The notes beneath the pieces are model-generated. The model was not told the origin of the DNA. It saw only the letters and a program-made list of their open reading frames with translations, and did no database searches. From Minisyncoccota bacterium (lineage in GTDB: Bacteria; Patescibacteriota; Minisyncoccia; Phycocordibacterales; Phycocordibacteraceae), in assembly GCA_028687085.1 (NCBI GenBank), contig JAQUAU010000021.1, positions 1 to 15,791 of the forward strand: 15,791 nt of DNA, read 5' to 3'. Each line of letters begins with the position of its first letter. Positions within the stretch are counted from its first letter, which is position 1. Positions 1 through 5,357 of this stretch are shown here, one piece after another. A program made the translations under genes and the position numbers.

Positions 1-648
1 CATATCTGCGCCGAAGTGCGCACACGATATCTTCTCGGTCAAGGGAGCCTGGCTCGCATCAACATGGAGCAGCGCCGGCGAGGCGATTTTTCTTGCGACT
101 GGCTGCCCGAGGGCGGAGCCTGGGCCCGAAGGAGCTGAAAAAGCGCTTTGCCGGCGCTGCGATCTTTTCAGCACCTCCGCGACCTCGCGCGTATTCCACA
201 CCACGCCCGTCTCGCCGCAGACGGCATCCATCGAGACGAGTACGGTCTCCGGTCGAATCATCGCCGCAAGCGCTTCGATATCCACGCGCGCATCCTTTAT
301 CGGGAGCGCGTCAACAGCCACACCCTCTCTCGCAAGTTGTTTCGCATTCTCCACTATCGAGGCGTGCGCCGTCGGGAGATACAACACGTGCATATTGTTG
401 CGGCCGGCAGTGTCGGGCCCAGCGAGCGCGCGCAGAGCGCGCACATGCCCGAGCATCGCGAGCGCATTTCCCTCAGTCGCGCCACTCACGAAGATGACGT
501 CATCGCTCTGCACTTCGAGGAGTCTGGCTATATCCGTGCGTGCTCCCTCGAGCTGCTCTCGGGACCTACGGCCTTCTTCGTGCGGCGACGAGGCATTCCC
601 GCTCATACCTGCGGCAACATCAAGATAGATCCGTTTCTTCCACAACAT
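1..648 (-). CDS. Cysteine desulfurase-like (NifS/IscS family, class V aminotransferase), 3' end outside window
   Basis: PLP enzyme family that takes sulfur from cysteine for Fe-S clusters and tRNA thiolation. The minus frame is open to the window edge (216 codons). Visible family blocks: IYLDVAAG near the N-terminus, GNASSPHEEGRRSREQLEGA, VIFVSGATEGNALAM, the PLP-stacking His in TAHASIVEN, VLVSMDAVCGETG and HVDASQAP (PLP-binding Asp near residue 197). The lysine-bearing SxHK motif would lie beyond the window. Odd points: the usual LDNAATTP start is degenerate and about 20 residues expected between it and GN.SS are missing; residues about 164-192 are an extra Ser/Pro/Ala-rich stretch not expected in the family and coincide with a DNA palindrome. 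The start at 648 is my choice; an in-frame ATG at 669 would add MSCRIPT. It is divergent from infB. It may be a diverged paralogue rather than an active enzyme. Confidence 0.8.
   Translation of the reverse strand, partial: MLWKKRIYLDVAAGMSGNASSPHEEGRRSREQLEGARTDIARLLEVQSDDVIFVSGATEGNALAMLGHVRALRALAGPDTAGRNNMHVLYLPTAHASIVENAKQLAREGVAVDALPIKDARVDIEALAAMIRPETVLVSMDAVCGETGVVWNTREVAEVLKRSQRRQSAFSAPSGPGSALGQPVARKIASPALLHVDASQAPLTEKISCAHFGADM
69..160. repeat. Palindromic insert within the cysteine desulfurase-like gene
   Basis: An 11-bp perfect inverted repeat, GCAGCGCCGGC (69-79) and GCCGGCGCTGC (150-160), bounds the segment. A second overlapping inverted repeat, GCTGAAAA (134-141) with TTTTCAGC (165-172), contains AGCGC/GCGCT. 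The segment keeps the reading frame open and encodes the residues that have no counterpart in NifS-type proteins. Confidence 0.6.
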
Positions 649-668
649 AGTAGGTATTCTACACGACA

Positions 669-697
669 TTGCAGTTAAGCCATTTTTGTGATGAAAT
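669..697 (+). promoter_or_regulatory. Putative infB promoter
   Basis: TTGCAG (669-674), a 17-nt spacer and TGAAAT (692-697) lie just before the infB ATG at 707. Transcription would start about 704-707, giving almost no leader, and no Shine-Dalgarno is visible. The boxes are imperfect. Confidence 0.35.
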
Positions 698-706
698 AGA
701 GCCACT

Positions 707-2176
707 ATGGCGCGGACCTCACGACCGCCCATCATCGCGGTGATGGGTCATATAGATCACGGAAAATCTTCGCTCTTGGATTATATCCGAAAGGCGAACA
801 TCGTCGCGGGCGAGGCAGGCGGCATCACTCAGCACGTCGCCGCCTATATCGCCCTCCACAACAACCGGCCGATTACCTTTCTGGACACGCCCGGACACGA
901 GGCGTTCAAGACCCTGCGCACGCGCGGCGCCGCCGCCGCCGACCTCGCCATCCTCGTCGTCGCAGCCGACGAAGGCGTGATGCCGCAGACGCTCGATGCG
1001 CTCGCGGCGATTACCGAAGCGGGTATTCCCTACATCATTGCTATCACCAAGATAGACAAGAACAATGCCGACGTCGGCCACACCAAAAATTCGCTCATCG
1101 AGCACGGCATCTACATCGAGGGCTTGGGCGGCGACATTGCCTTCGCAGAGATCTCCTCAAAGACCGGCGAGGGAATTCCCGAGCTCCTTGATCTCGTGCT
1201 CCTCGCTTCTGATATCAGCGAGCTCACTGCCGACCCTGAAGCGACAGCGACCGGCTTCGTCCTCGAATCGACCCAAGATCCGAAGCGCGGCGCCTCGGCA
1301 ACGCTCATCATCAAAGACGGCACCCTCAACCTGGGCAGCTTCGTCGTCGCCGGAGACGCGTACGCACCGATCCGATTCATCGAGGACTTTCGCGGTGCTC
1401 GCGTAGAGAGTGCAGGACCCTCAGAACCGGCGCGTGTCTCCGGCTTCAGTTCGCTCCCTGCCGCCGGCTCTCTCTTCAGCATCGCTAAAAATAAGAAAGA
1501 GGCTGAGGCACTGGCGAAGGAGCATGCGGGAGCACTTGCCGCCGCTCCAGAACGCAGCGTGCTTGCCGAGGGCATGAGCGAGCTCCCGCTTGTGGTGAAG
1601 GCAGATGTTGCCGGCTCGGTCGACGCCATAGTGCATGAATTGAAAAAGATTACCCATGAACGCGCAGAGATCCGCGTCATCTCCTCGGGCGTCGGCTCTG
1701 TCTCAGAAACAGACGTGAAGACGGCGCACGCGAGCGGGGCGGCCATCATCGCTTTCAACGTCTCGACCGACAGCGTCGCGAGCGAGCTCGCACTCCGTGA
1801 TGCTATCCCCCTCTTTTCGTTCTCTATCATCTACGAGCTCTCAGCAAAAGTGAAAGAGCTCCTTGACGCGCGCGTGCCCGCACTCGCCGGCGAACAGGAG
1901 CTCGGACGCGCGCTCGTGCTCAAAGCCTTTTCTTCAAGCGGTAAGAAGCAGGTGCTCGGCGCACGCTACGTCTCCGGTTCGCTCGCTGTGGGAGCGCGTG
2001 TGAAGCTCGTGAGAAAAGGTGAAGAGATTGCGCGGGGGAGCATCGGCAACCTCCAGCAAGCGCGTGCTGATGTAAAAGAGATTCACACCGAAGGCGACTT
2101 CGGCACTGAGATTGAATGCCGCGAGCAGGCGACCTACGGCGACGAGCTCGTCGCATTCGTCGTTACTGAGGCATGA
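707..2176 (+). CDS. infB: Translation initiation factor IF-2, short form
   Basis: GTPase that brings initiator tRNA to the 30S subunit and promotes subunit joining. All G motifs are visible: G1 GHIDHGKS (residues 14-21), G2 Thr41 in GGITQH, G3 DTPGH (60-64), G4 TKID (114-117; Thr in place of the usual Asn) and G5 SSKTGEG. The beta-barrel domain II follows at about 180-265, domain III at about 290-395 (LPLVVKADVAGSVDAIVHEL) and domain IV from about 400 to 485 (GKKQVLGARYVSGSLAVGA). At 489 residues it lacks the long N-terminal extension of E. coli IF-2 (about 890) and starts directly at the G domain. The stop overlaps the rbfA start in an ATGA, so the two are coupled. There is no Shine-Dalgarno at 707; a possible -10 lies 9 nt upstream. 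Confidence 0.95.
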   Translation: MARTSRPPIIAVMGHIDHGKSSLLDYIRKANIVAGEAGGITQHVAAYIALHNNRPITFLDTPGHEAFKTLRTRGAAAADLAILVVAADEGVMPQTLDALAAITEAGIPYIIAITKIDKNNADVGHTKNSLIEHGIYIEGLGGDIAFAEISSKTGEGIPELLDLVLLASDISELTADPEATATGFVLESTQDPKRGASATLIIKDGTLNLGSFVVAGDAYAPIRFIEDFRGARVESAGPSEPARVSGFSSLPAAGSLFSIAKNKKEAEALAKEHAGALAAAPERSVLAEGMSELPLVVKADVAGSVDAIVHELKKITHERAEIRVISSGVGSVSETDVKTAHASGAAIIAFNVSTDSVASELALRDAIPLFSFSIIYELSAKVKELLDARVPALAGEQELGRALVLKAFSSSGKKQVLGARYVSGSLAVGARVKLVRKGEEIARGSIGNLQQARADVKEIHTEGDFGTEIECREQATYGDELVAFVVTEA

Positions 2177-2514
2177 TGCAAAACGAACGCAGCAGGAGTC
2201 CGCGCAAGCAAGCTGATCGAGCGGCAGAGATAGTCGCGCATGAGGCGGCGCAATTCATCCAGCGAGAGGCCGGGAGTGAATCGCTCATCACGGTCATCCG
2301 CGCGCAATCAGTCGCGCACGGCGACCGTATGATGATCTTTGTCAGCGTCTTCCCGGTCGAGAAGGCACCCTCCGCGATGCACTTCCTCGAGCGCCAGCGC
2401 GAGGCCTTTTCTAATCATTTAAAACAGCATGCGCGCATGCGCCTCCCGCGCATCGACTTCATGCTTGATAACGGCGAACAGACAGGAGGCCCGGGCGGGA
2501 TTGGCCACGGATAA
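2173..2514 (+). CDS. rbfA: Ribosome-binding factor A
   Basis: Small KH-type protein that helps mature the 30S subunit and 16S rRNA 5' end. The 113 residues follow the RbfA pattern: an N-terminal helix (QADRAAEIVAHEAAQFIQRE), ITVIRAQSVAHGDRMMIFVSVFP, a helix around LERQREAFSNHLKQ, and the closing MRLPRIDFMLDNGEQ. The infB-rbfA order is classic. Two adjacent ATGs (2173, 2176) are possible starts; GAGG at 2168-2171 sits better for the second. The C-terminal tail GGPGGIGHG is encoded by a 15-nt copy of the tRNA-Cys 3' end (2486-2500) and so may be a late addition. The stop codon lies inside hairpin 3 of the convergent tRNA-Cys trailer element. Confidence 0.85.
   Translation: MMQNERSRSPRKQADRAAEIVAHEAAQFIQREAGSESLITVIRAQSVAHGDRMMIFVSVFPVEKAPSAMHFLERQREAFSNHLKQHARMRLPRIDFMLDNGEQTGGPGGIGHG
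2486..2500. repeat. Direct repeat of tRNA-Cys 3' end inside rbfA
   Basis: GAGGCCCGGGCGGGA here is identical to 2626-2640, which holds the last 14 nt of the tRNA-Cys gene. The copies are 140 bp apart and bracket the trailer element, like the two sides of a site-specific integration or a slippage duplication. Confidence 0.65.
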
Positions 2515-2626
2515 TTCTCTCGCCGTCGCTCGAGAATTTCCTCGGCCCCGCCTCGCGGTTCGGCCTGCTAGCCGAACATCGCTACGGCATTCAAATCCCG
2601 CCAGCTGATGCTTCGCATCATCTTTG
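2509..2626 (-). repeat. Three-hairpin tRNA trailer element, copy 1 (after tRNA-Cys)
   Basis: It begins right after the tRNA-Cys 3' end. Hairpin 1: TGATGC/GCATCA (2606-2620), loop GAA on the minus strand. Hairpin 2: a 7-bp perfect stem GTTCGGC/GCCGAAC (2558-2577), loop TAGCAG. Then the block CCGCGAGGCGGGGCCGAG (2541-2558). Hairpin 3: GGA-AATTCTC pairing with GAGAATT-A-TCC (2509-2541). Positions 2539-2583 match copy 2 (3985-4029) at 37 of 45 bases without gaps. Two hairpin-2 base pairs differ between copies in a compensatory way, so a folded RNA or DNA is conserved rather than a protein. Confidence 0.7.
2591..2603. repeat. Inverted copy of tRNA-Cys T-arm sequence
   Basis: On the minus strand this reads GGCGGGATTTGAA, complementary at 12 of 13 positions to TTCAATTCCCGCC of the tRNA-Cys T-loop and 3' T-stem. 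In the precursor RNA it could pair back with the tRNA, enclosing hairpin 1. Confidence 0.5.
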
Positions 2627-2698
2627 AGGCCCGGGCGGGAATTGAACCCGCGCATAACGGTTTTGCAGACCGTCGCGTTACCACTTCGCCACCGGGCC
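2627..2698 (-). tRNA. tRNA-Cys(GCA)
   Basis: A 72-nt cloverleaf. The acceptor GGCCCGG pairs with CCGGGCC, the anticodon is GCA at 2664-2666 (plus strand tgc), the T-loop starts TTCAA, and the discriminator is U as expected for Cys. CCA is not encoded. It is followed on its own strand by trailer element copy 1 and converges on rbfA. Confidence 0.93.
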
Positions 2699-2706
2699 AC
2701 ACTACG

Positions 2707-2734
2707 AGAATAGCAGAGAAAATAGTATCATCAA
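2707..2734 (-). promoter_or_regulatory. Promoter of tRNA-Cys
   Basis: On the minus strand TTGATG (2734-2729), a 16-nt spacer and TATTCT (2712-2707). The start would fall one or two bases before the tRNA 5' end at 2698. The gap also has to hold the promoter of the divergent tRNA-Leu; only a -10-like TAGTAT (2723-2728) is visible for that. Confidence 0.6.
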
Positions 2735-2739
2735 AAGAT

Positions 2740-2828
2740 GCCGAGGTGGCGGAATGGTAGACGCACAGCGCTTAAAACGCTGAGATGGCCTAAAAACCTT
2801 CATGTGGGTTCAAGTCCCACCCTCGGTA
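2740..2828 (+). tRNA. tRNA-Leu(TAA)
   Basis: An 89-nt class II tRNA with a long variable arm. The acceptor GCCGAGG pairs with CCTCGGT (a G1-U72 wobble), the anticodon loop CTTAAAA gives anticodon UAA, and the T-loop starts TTCAA. Discriminator A, no encoded CCA. The murI start codon follows after only 7 nt. Confidence 0.93.
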
Positions 2829-2835
2829 CTACAAA

Positions 2836-3648
2836 ATGGTGAAGAGAATCAAGCGCATAGGAGTATTCGATTCTGGCTTCGGCGGGCTCCATGTCCTGCG
2901 TTTTATCGTGACTGCCCTGCCTGGCTATGAGTACGTCTACTTGGGCGACACGGCGCGTGCGCCCTACGGCGACCGGCCGCAAGAGACGATATATGCCTAC
3001 ACCAAGCAGGCGATCGACTTTCTCTTCAAGCAGAACTGCGGCATCGTCGTTATCGCCTGCAACACCGCCTCAAGCGAGGCACTCCGCGCGATACAACAGG
3101 AGTATGGAGCAGAGAAGAAGGTGCTCGGCGTCTTGATCCCTGCGGCAGAAGAAGCGGTGCGCAAAACGAAGAACAACAGAGTGGGTATTATTGCGACAAC
3201 AAGCACCGTCGCTTCGAAGAAGTTCCCACGCGAACTATTCAAGCTTGACGCGAGTATAAAAACCTTCCAGCAGGCGTGTCCGCTCCTCGTGCCGCTCATC
3301 GAGGCGGGCGAGCAGAACTCCCCCGAGATGGTCACAATACTCAAACGCTATCTCGCTCCCCTGCTGGCGAAGAATATCGACACGCTTATCCTCGGCTGTA
3401 CCCACTACGGCATCGTGGAAAAGAAGATACGCGCAGTCGTCGGACCGGACATCACAATCGTCTCTGAAGCACGCGTCGTGCCGAAGAAGCTGAAGCAGTA
3501 TTTTGAAAAGCATACCGAGATAGAGACGACGCTCTGCGTGAAGCCCATGGTTCATTTCTTCTCGACCGATCGCACTGACAAGTTCCAAACGCTCGGGAGC
3601 AAATTCTTCGGTCGACCGATCAAGGTCGAGCGAGCAGTTTTGAAATAA
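2836..3648 (+). CDS. murI: Glutamate racemase
   Basis: Converts L- to D-glutamate for peptidoglycan. The 270-residue length is normal. Active-site blocks are intact: FDSGFGGL with D12, YLGDTARAPYGD, IACNTASS with catalytic Cys75, and LGCTHYG with catalytic Cys188 and His190. The start lies 7 nt after the 3' end of tRNA-Leu(TAA), so there is no room for a Shine-Dalgarno outside the tRNA; trimming of the tRNA 3' end would free an mRNA with about a 7-nt leader. Co-transcription with tRNA-Leu is inferred from the spacing. Convergent with tRNA-Leu(TAG). Confidence 0.94.
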   Translation: MVKRIKRIGVFDSGFGGLHVLRFIVTALPGYEYVYLGDTARAPYGDRPQETIYAYTKQAIDFLFKQNCGIVVIACNTASSEALRAIQQEYGAEKKVLGVLIPAAEEAVRKTKNNRVGIIATTSTVASKKFPRELFKLDASIKTFQQACPLLVPLIEAGEQNSPEMVTILKRYLAPLLAKNIDTLILGCTHYGIVEKKIRAVVGPDITIVSEARVVPKKLKQYFEKHTEIETTLCVKPMVHFFSTDRTDKFQTLGSKFFGRPIKVERAVLK

Positions 3649-3653
3649 TTTAG

Positions 3654-3736
3654 TGCTGGGGGGGAGACTCGAACTCCCAACGGGTTGCCCCGCTAGCTCC
3701 TAAGGCTAGTGCGTCTACCAATTTCGCCACCCCAGC
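3654..3736 (-). tRNA. tRNA-Leu(TAG)
   Basis: An 83-nt class II tRNA. The acceptor GCTGGGG pairs with the 3' CCCCAGC, the anticodon stem CTAGC/GCTAG holds loop CTTAGGA (anticodon UAG), the variable arm is CGGGGCAACCCG, and the T-loop is TTCGA. Discriminator A, no encoded CCA. It converges on murI and has no trailer element of the Cys/Lys type because murI begins to overlap that space. Confidence 0.93.
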
Positions 3737-3745
3737 TCGAGGTGC

Positions 3746-3774
3746 TTCCAAAGCATACTATGTTCTGCTATATT
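3746..3774 (+). promoter_or_regulatory. Putative promoter of the tRNA-Lys transcript
   Basis: An extended -10, TGCTATATT (3766-3774), with a weak -35 TTCCAA (3746-3751) 17 nt upstream. The start would be near 3781, so the precursor would carry the two leader hairpins before the tRNA. Confidence 0.4.
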
Positions 3775-3781
3775 TTTCTTA

Positions 3782-3867
3782 CGCACCTATATCTTCGAGG
3801 ACTCGATATAGGCGGCTCATTCGGAGTAAGAACCCGAACGAGGACGTTCGGATCTTATCCTCATTCG
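3782..3867 (+). repeat. Two-hairpin leader with a partial copy of the tRNA-Lys 5' end
   Basis: CGCACCTATA occurs at 3782-3791 and again at 3866-3875, where it starts tRNA-Lys. Hairpin A is CCTATATC/GATATAGG (3786-3812). Hairpin B is GGA-TAAGA-CCGAACG with CGTTCGG-TCTTA-TCC (3823-3860). Both expose the same CGAGGAC heptamer in or next to the loop. CTCATTCG flanks hairpin B at 3816-3823 and 3860-3867. No gene is visible here. Confidence 0.6.
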
Positions 3868-3939
3868 CACCTATAGCTCAGTTGGTAGAGCAGCTCCCTC
3901 TTAAGGAGACGGTCCCTGGTTCGAGCCCAGGTAGGTGCA
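3867..3939 (+). tRNA. tRNA-Lys(CTT)
   Basis: A 73-nt cloverleaf. The acceptor GCACCTA pairs with TAGGTGC, the D-arm is GCTCAGTTGGTAGAGC, the anticodon loop CTCTTAA gives CUU, the T-arm is CCTGG-TTCGAGC-CCAGG, and the discriminator is A. Pair 27-43 is a G-A mismatch. No encoded CCA. Trailer element copy 2 follows. Confidence 0.93.
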
Positions 3940-4072
3940 CACGACAGGAAAAGCAAAGCTTTTCTGCTACGTGTGCAAGGCGGAGCGATGTTTTGCTAGC
4001 AAGCAAAACCGCGAGCCGGGGTCGAGAACACTTAGCTTTTTGCGAATACTTGGAGCAAAAGGCTTAGTGATT
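3940..4072 (+). repeat. Three-hairpin tRNA trailer element, copy 2 (after tRNA-Lys)
   Basis: Hairpin 1: CAGGAAAAGC with GCTTTTTCTG (3945-3967, one G-U), loop AAA. It is enclosed by GCACACG (3937-3943, which includes the tRNA 3' end) and CGTGTGC (3971-3977). Hairpin 2: GTTTTGC/GCAAAAC (3991-4010), loop TAGCAA. Then CCGCGAGCCGGGGTCGAG. Hairpin 3: 15 near-perfect pairs, 4029-4043 with 4055-4069, loop GAATACTTGGA. The order and loop sequences parallel copy 1. Short reading frames crossing this region are by-products of the RNA sequence. Confidence 0.7.
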
Positions 4073-4091
4073 CGTGACCACAAACGAGCTA

Positions 4092-4119
4092 TTGACTTTT
4101 CCTTAGTTTCGTGTATACT
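4092..4119 (+). promoter_or_regulatory. Promoter of the SPFH operon
   Basis: TTGACT (4092-4097), a 16-nt spacer and TATACT (4114-4119), close to sigma-70 consensus. It drives the SPFH and membrane-protein genes. Confidence 0.7.
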
Positions 4120-4150
4120 AGACGCTGGACGTCTAGGCTCATCCCGAGCC
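4118..4150 (+). promoter_or_regulatory. Paired hairpins in the SPFH leader
   Basis: CTAGACG/CGTCTAG (4118-4136, loop CTGGA) overlaps the end of the -10 box and the expected start site, and GGCTC/GAGCC (4136-4150, loop ATCCC) abuts it. The first could be an operator; both could fold in the 5' leader before the AGGAG Shine-Dalgarno at 4167-4171. Confidence 0.4.
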
Positions 4151-4178
4151 AGACACGGAAATTGACAGGAGAATAGTC

Positions 4179-5357
4179 ATGAAAGAACTTGTCGCAAAAC
4201 TGATAGTACGTGCGATTGAAGCCCTCGATTCCTTTGGGATCAAAGTCACTACCGAACAAGCCAAGAGATGGGTGTCCGAGACTTACAGAAGGCTACTATT
4301 CTGGGTGCCAATCATTCTGGTCTACGGCCTTCTTCTGATGACAGCTGTGGGTCTGGCCTTCTTCTCGGATGTCGAGATCTTCGGCGAAAAGTACAGTCGT
4401 GGAACGATCATGATCTACGCTCTCCTCCTCTATACGGCGGCGAGTTTGCGCATTATCGGCCCGACCGAACTCGGATGTCGTCTTTTCTTCGGAAAACCGA
4501 TTGACAACGTTTCTTCCGGTCTGACCTTCGTTCCTCTCTGGGTCTGTGAACTGGAAACCGAGACTCGTCTTGTCATACAAGACGAACTTCCTACGGAGCC
4601 AGACAAGATCTATCGTGGAGGTGATGGCGACGAATTCGGGAGAACCGTCCCAAAGGAACTGCAAGCCCTCGGTTGGAAGCCACCTATCAGAATCACCTTC
4701 AGTGGCCACAACGCAGAAAGTGAGGTCCCTGAACTTATGATTGGTAAAGAGGACCCTTACGATACCCGCCTCACTGCGGAAGTCGTTCCGGTAATTCGTT
4801 GGAAAATTGACGATTTTGTCGATTTTCTGAAAACCATCGGTTCGGTCGAGAGTGCCCGCAAACAGATGGAGGACACCTGTGTGAAGACATTTACTGAACT
4901 TCTCACTAAAATCAGCCCTGCGGTTGCTCTCCTCCGCATCAAGAAATACAGTGAGGATCTCCAGAAGGAAATTGAGACTTTGGTGGATACCTGGGGGATT
5001 AGGATTGATAGCGCCCAGATTAAAGCCATCAATTTCAGCCAAACGCTTAATGCGGCAGTCCAAGGTGTCGTAGTGCAAGAGCGCAAGAAGGCTGCAAGTA
5101 TCCTCGAGGGTCAAGGTCTCGGTGGCAAAGAAGAGGCAATACTCAAAGGACGTACCGAGGGACTCAAAAAAATGATGACCGACCTGGAAATAAAAGGGGA
5201 GGTTGTCATCGGCGCCGAAACTGCCCGTGCTATTGCGGGAGAAGGCGAGAAATCAAGTCAGCGGACAATCATCGCCGGTTCTGGCGGCTTCGCCGATCTC
5301 ATCGGTGCAGCCACAGCCATTGGTGAAAGTCTGCGAACCAAACAAGGAGATGCATAA
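4179..5357 (+). CDS. SPFH/Band 7 (stomatin/prohibitin-like) membrane protein
   Basis: 392 residues. Two hydrophobic segments at about 39-62 and 74-92 are followed by an SPFH-type domain from about 95 (ELGCRLFFGKPIDNVSSGLTFVPL) to about 330, containing the charged helix region VVVQERKKAASILEGQGLGGKEEAILKG. A Gly/Ala-rich tail GGFADLIGAATAIGES ends the protein. Family members form membrane-bound oligomeric cages; the substrate here is unknown. The start is firm: AGGAG at 4167-4171 lies 7 nt before the ATG, and a good promoter is present. The stop overlaps the next ATG by one base (TAATG). The gene is less GC-rich than its neighbours and follows directly on a tRNA gene, so lateral acquisition is possible but unproven. 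Confidence 0.82.
   Translation: MKELVAKLIVRAIEALDSFGIKVTTEQAKRWVSETYRRLLFWVPIILVYGLLLMTAVGLAFFSDVEIFGEKYSRGTIMIYALLLYTAASLRIIGPTELGCRLFFGKPIDNVSSGLTFVPLWVCELETETRLVIQDELPTEPDKIYRGGDGDEFGRTVPKELQALGWKPPIRITFSGHNAESEVPELMIGKEDPYDTRLTAEVVPVIRWKIDDFVDFLKTIGSVESARKQMEDTCVKTFTELLTKISPAVALLRIKKYSEDLQKEIETLVDTWGIRIDSAQIKAINFSQTLNAAVQGVVVQERKKAASILEGQGLGGKEEAILKGRTEGLKKMMTDLEIKGEVVIGAETARAIAGEGEKSSQRTIIAGSGGFADLIGAATAIGESLRTKQGDA

Noticed and set aside
93..678. Plus-strand frames over the first 700 bases
   Set aside because: The minus-strand frame has clear class V aminotransferase motifs and runs off the window edge.
2419..2700. 93-codon minus frame across tRNA-Cys and its trailer; similar frames at 3882-4067 and 3935-4165
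   Set aside because: They translate tRNA sequence. Their shared residues come from the conserved RNA element, and the substitutions keep base pairing rather than amino acids.
4296..5114. 272-codon minus-strand frame opposite the SPFH gene
   Set aside because: The SPFH gene has a promoter, Shine-Dalgarno and a recognisable domain; the antisense frame is a shadow.
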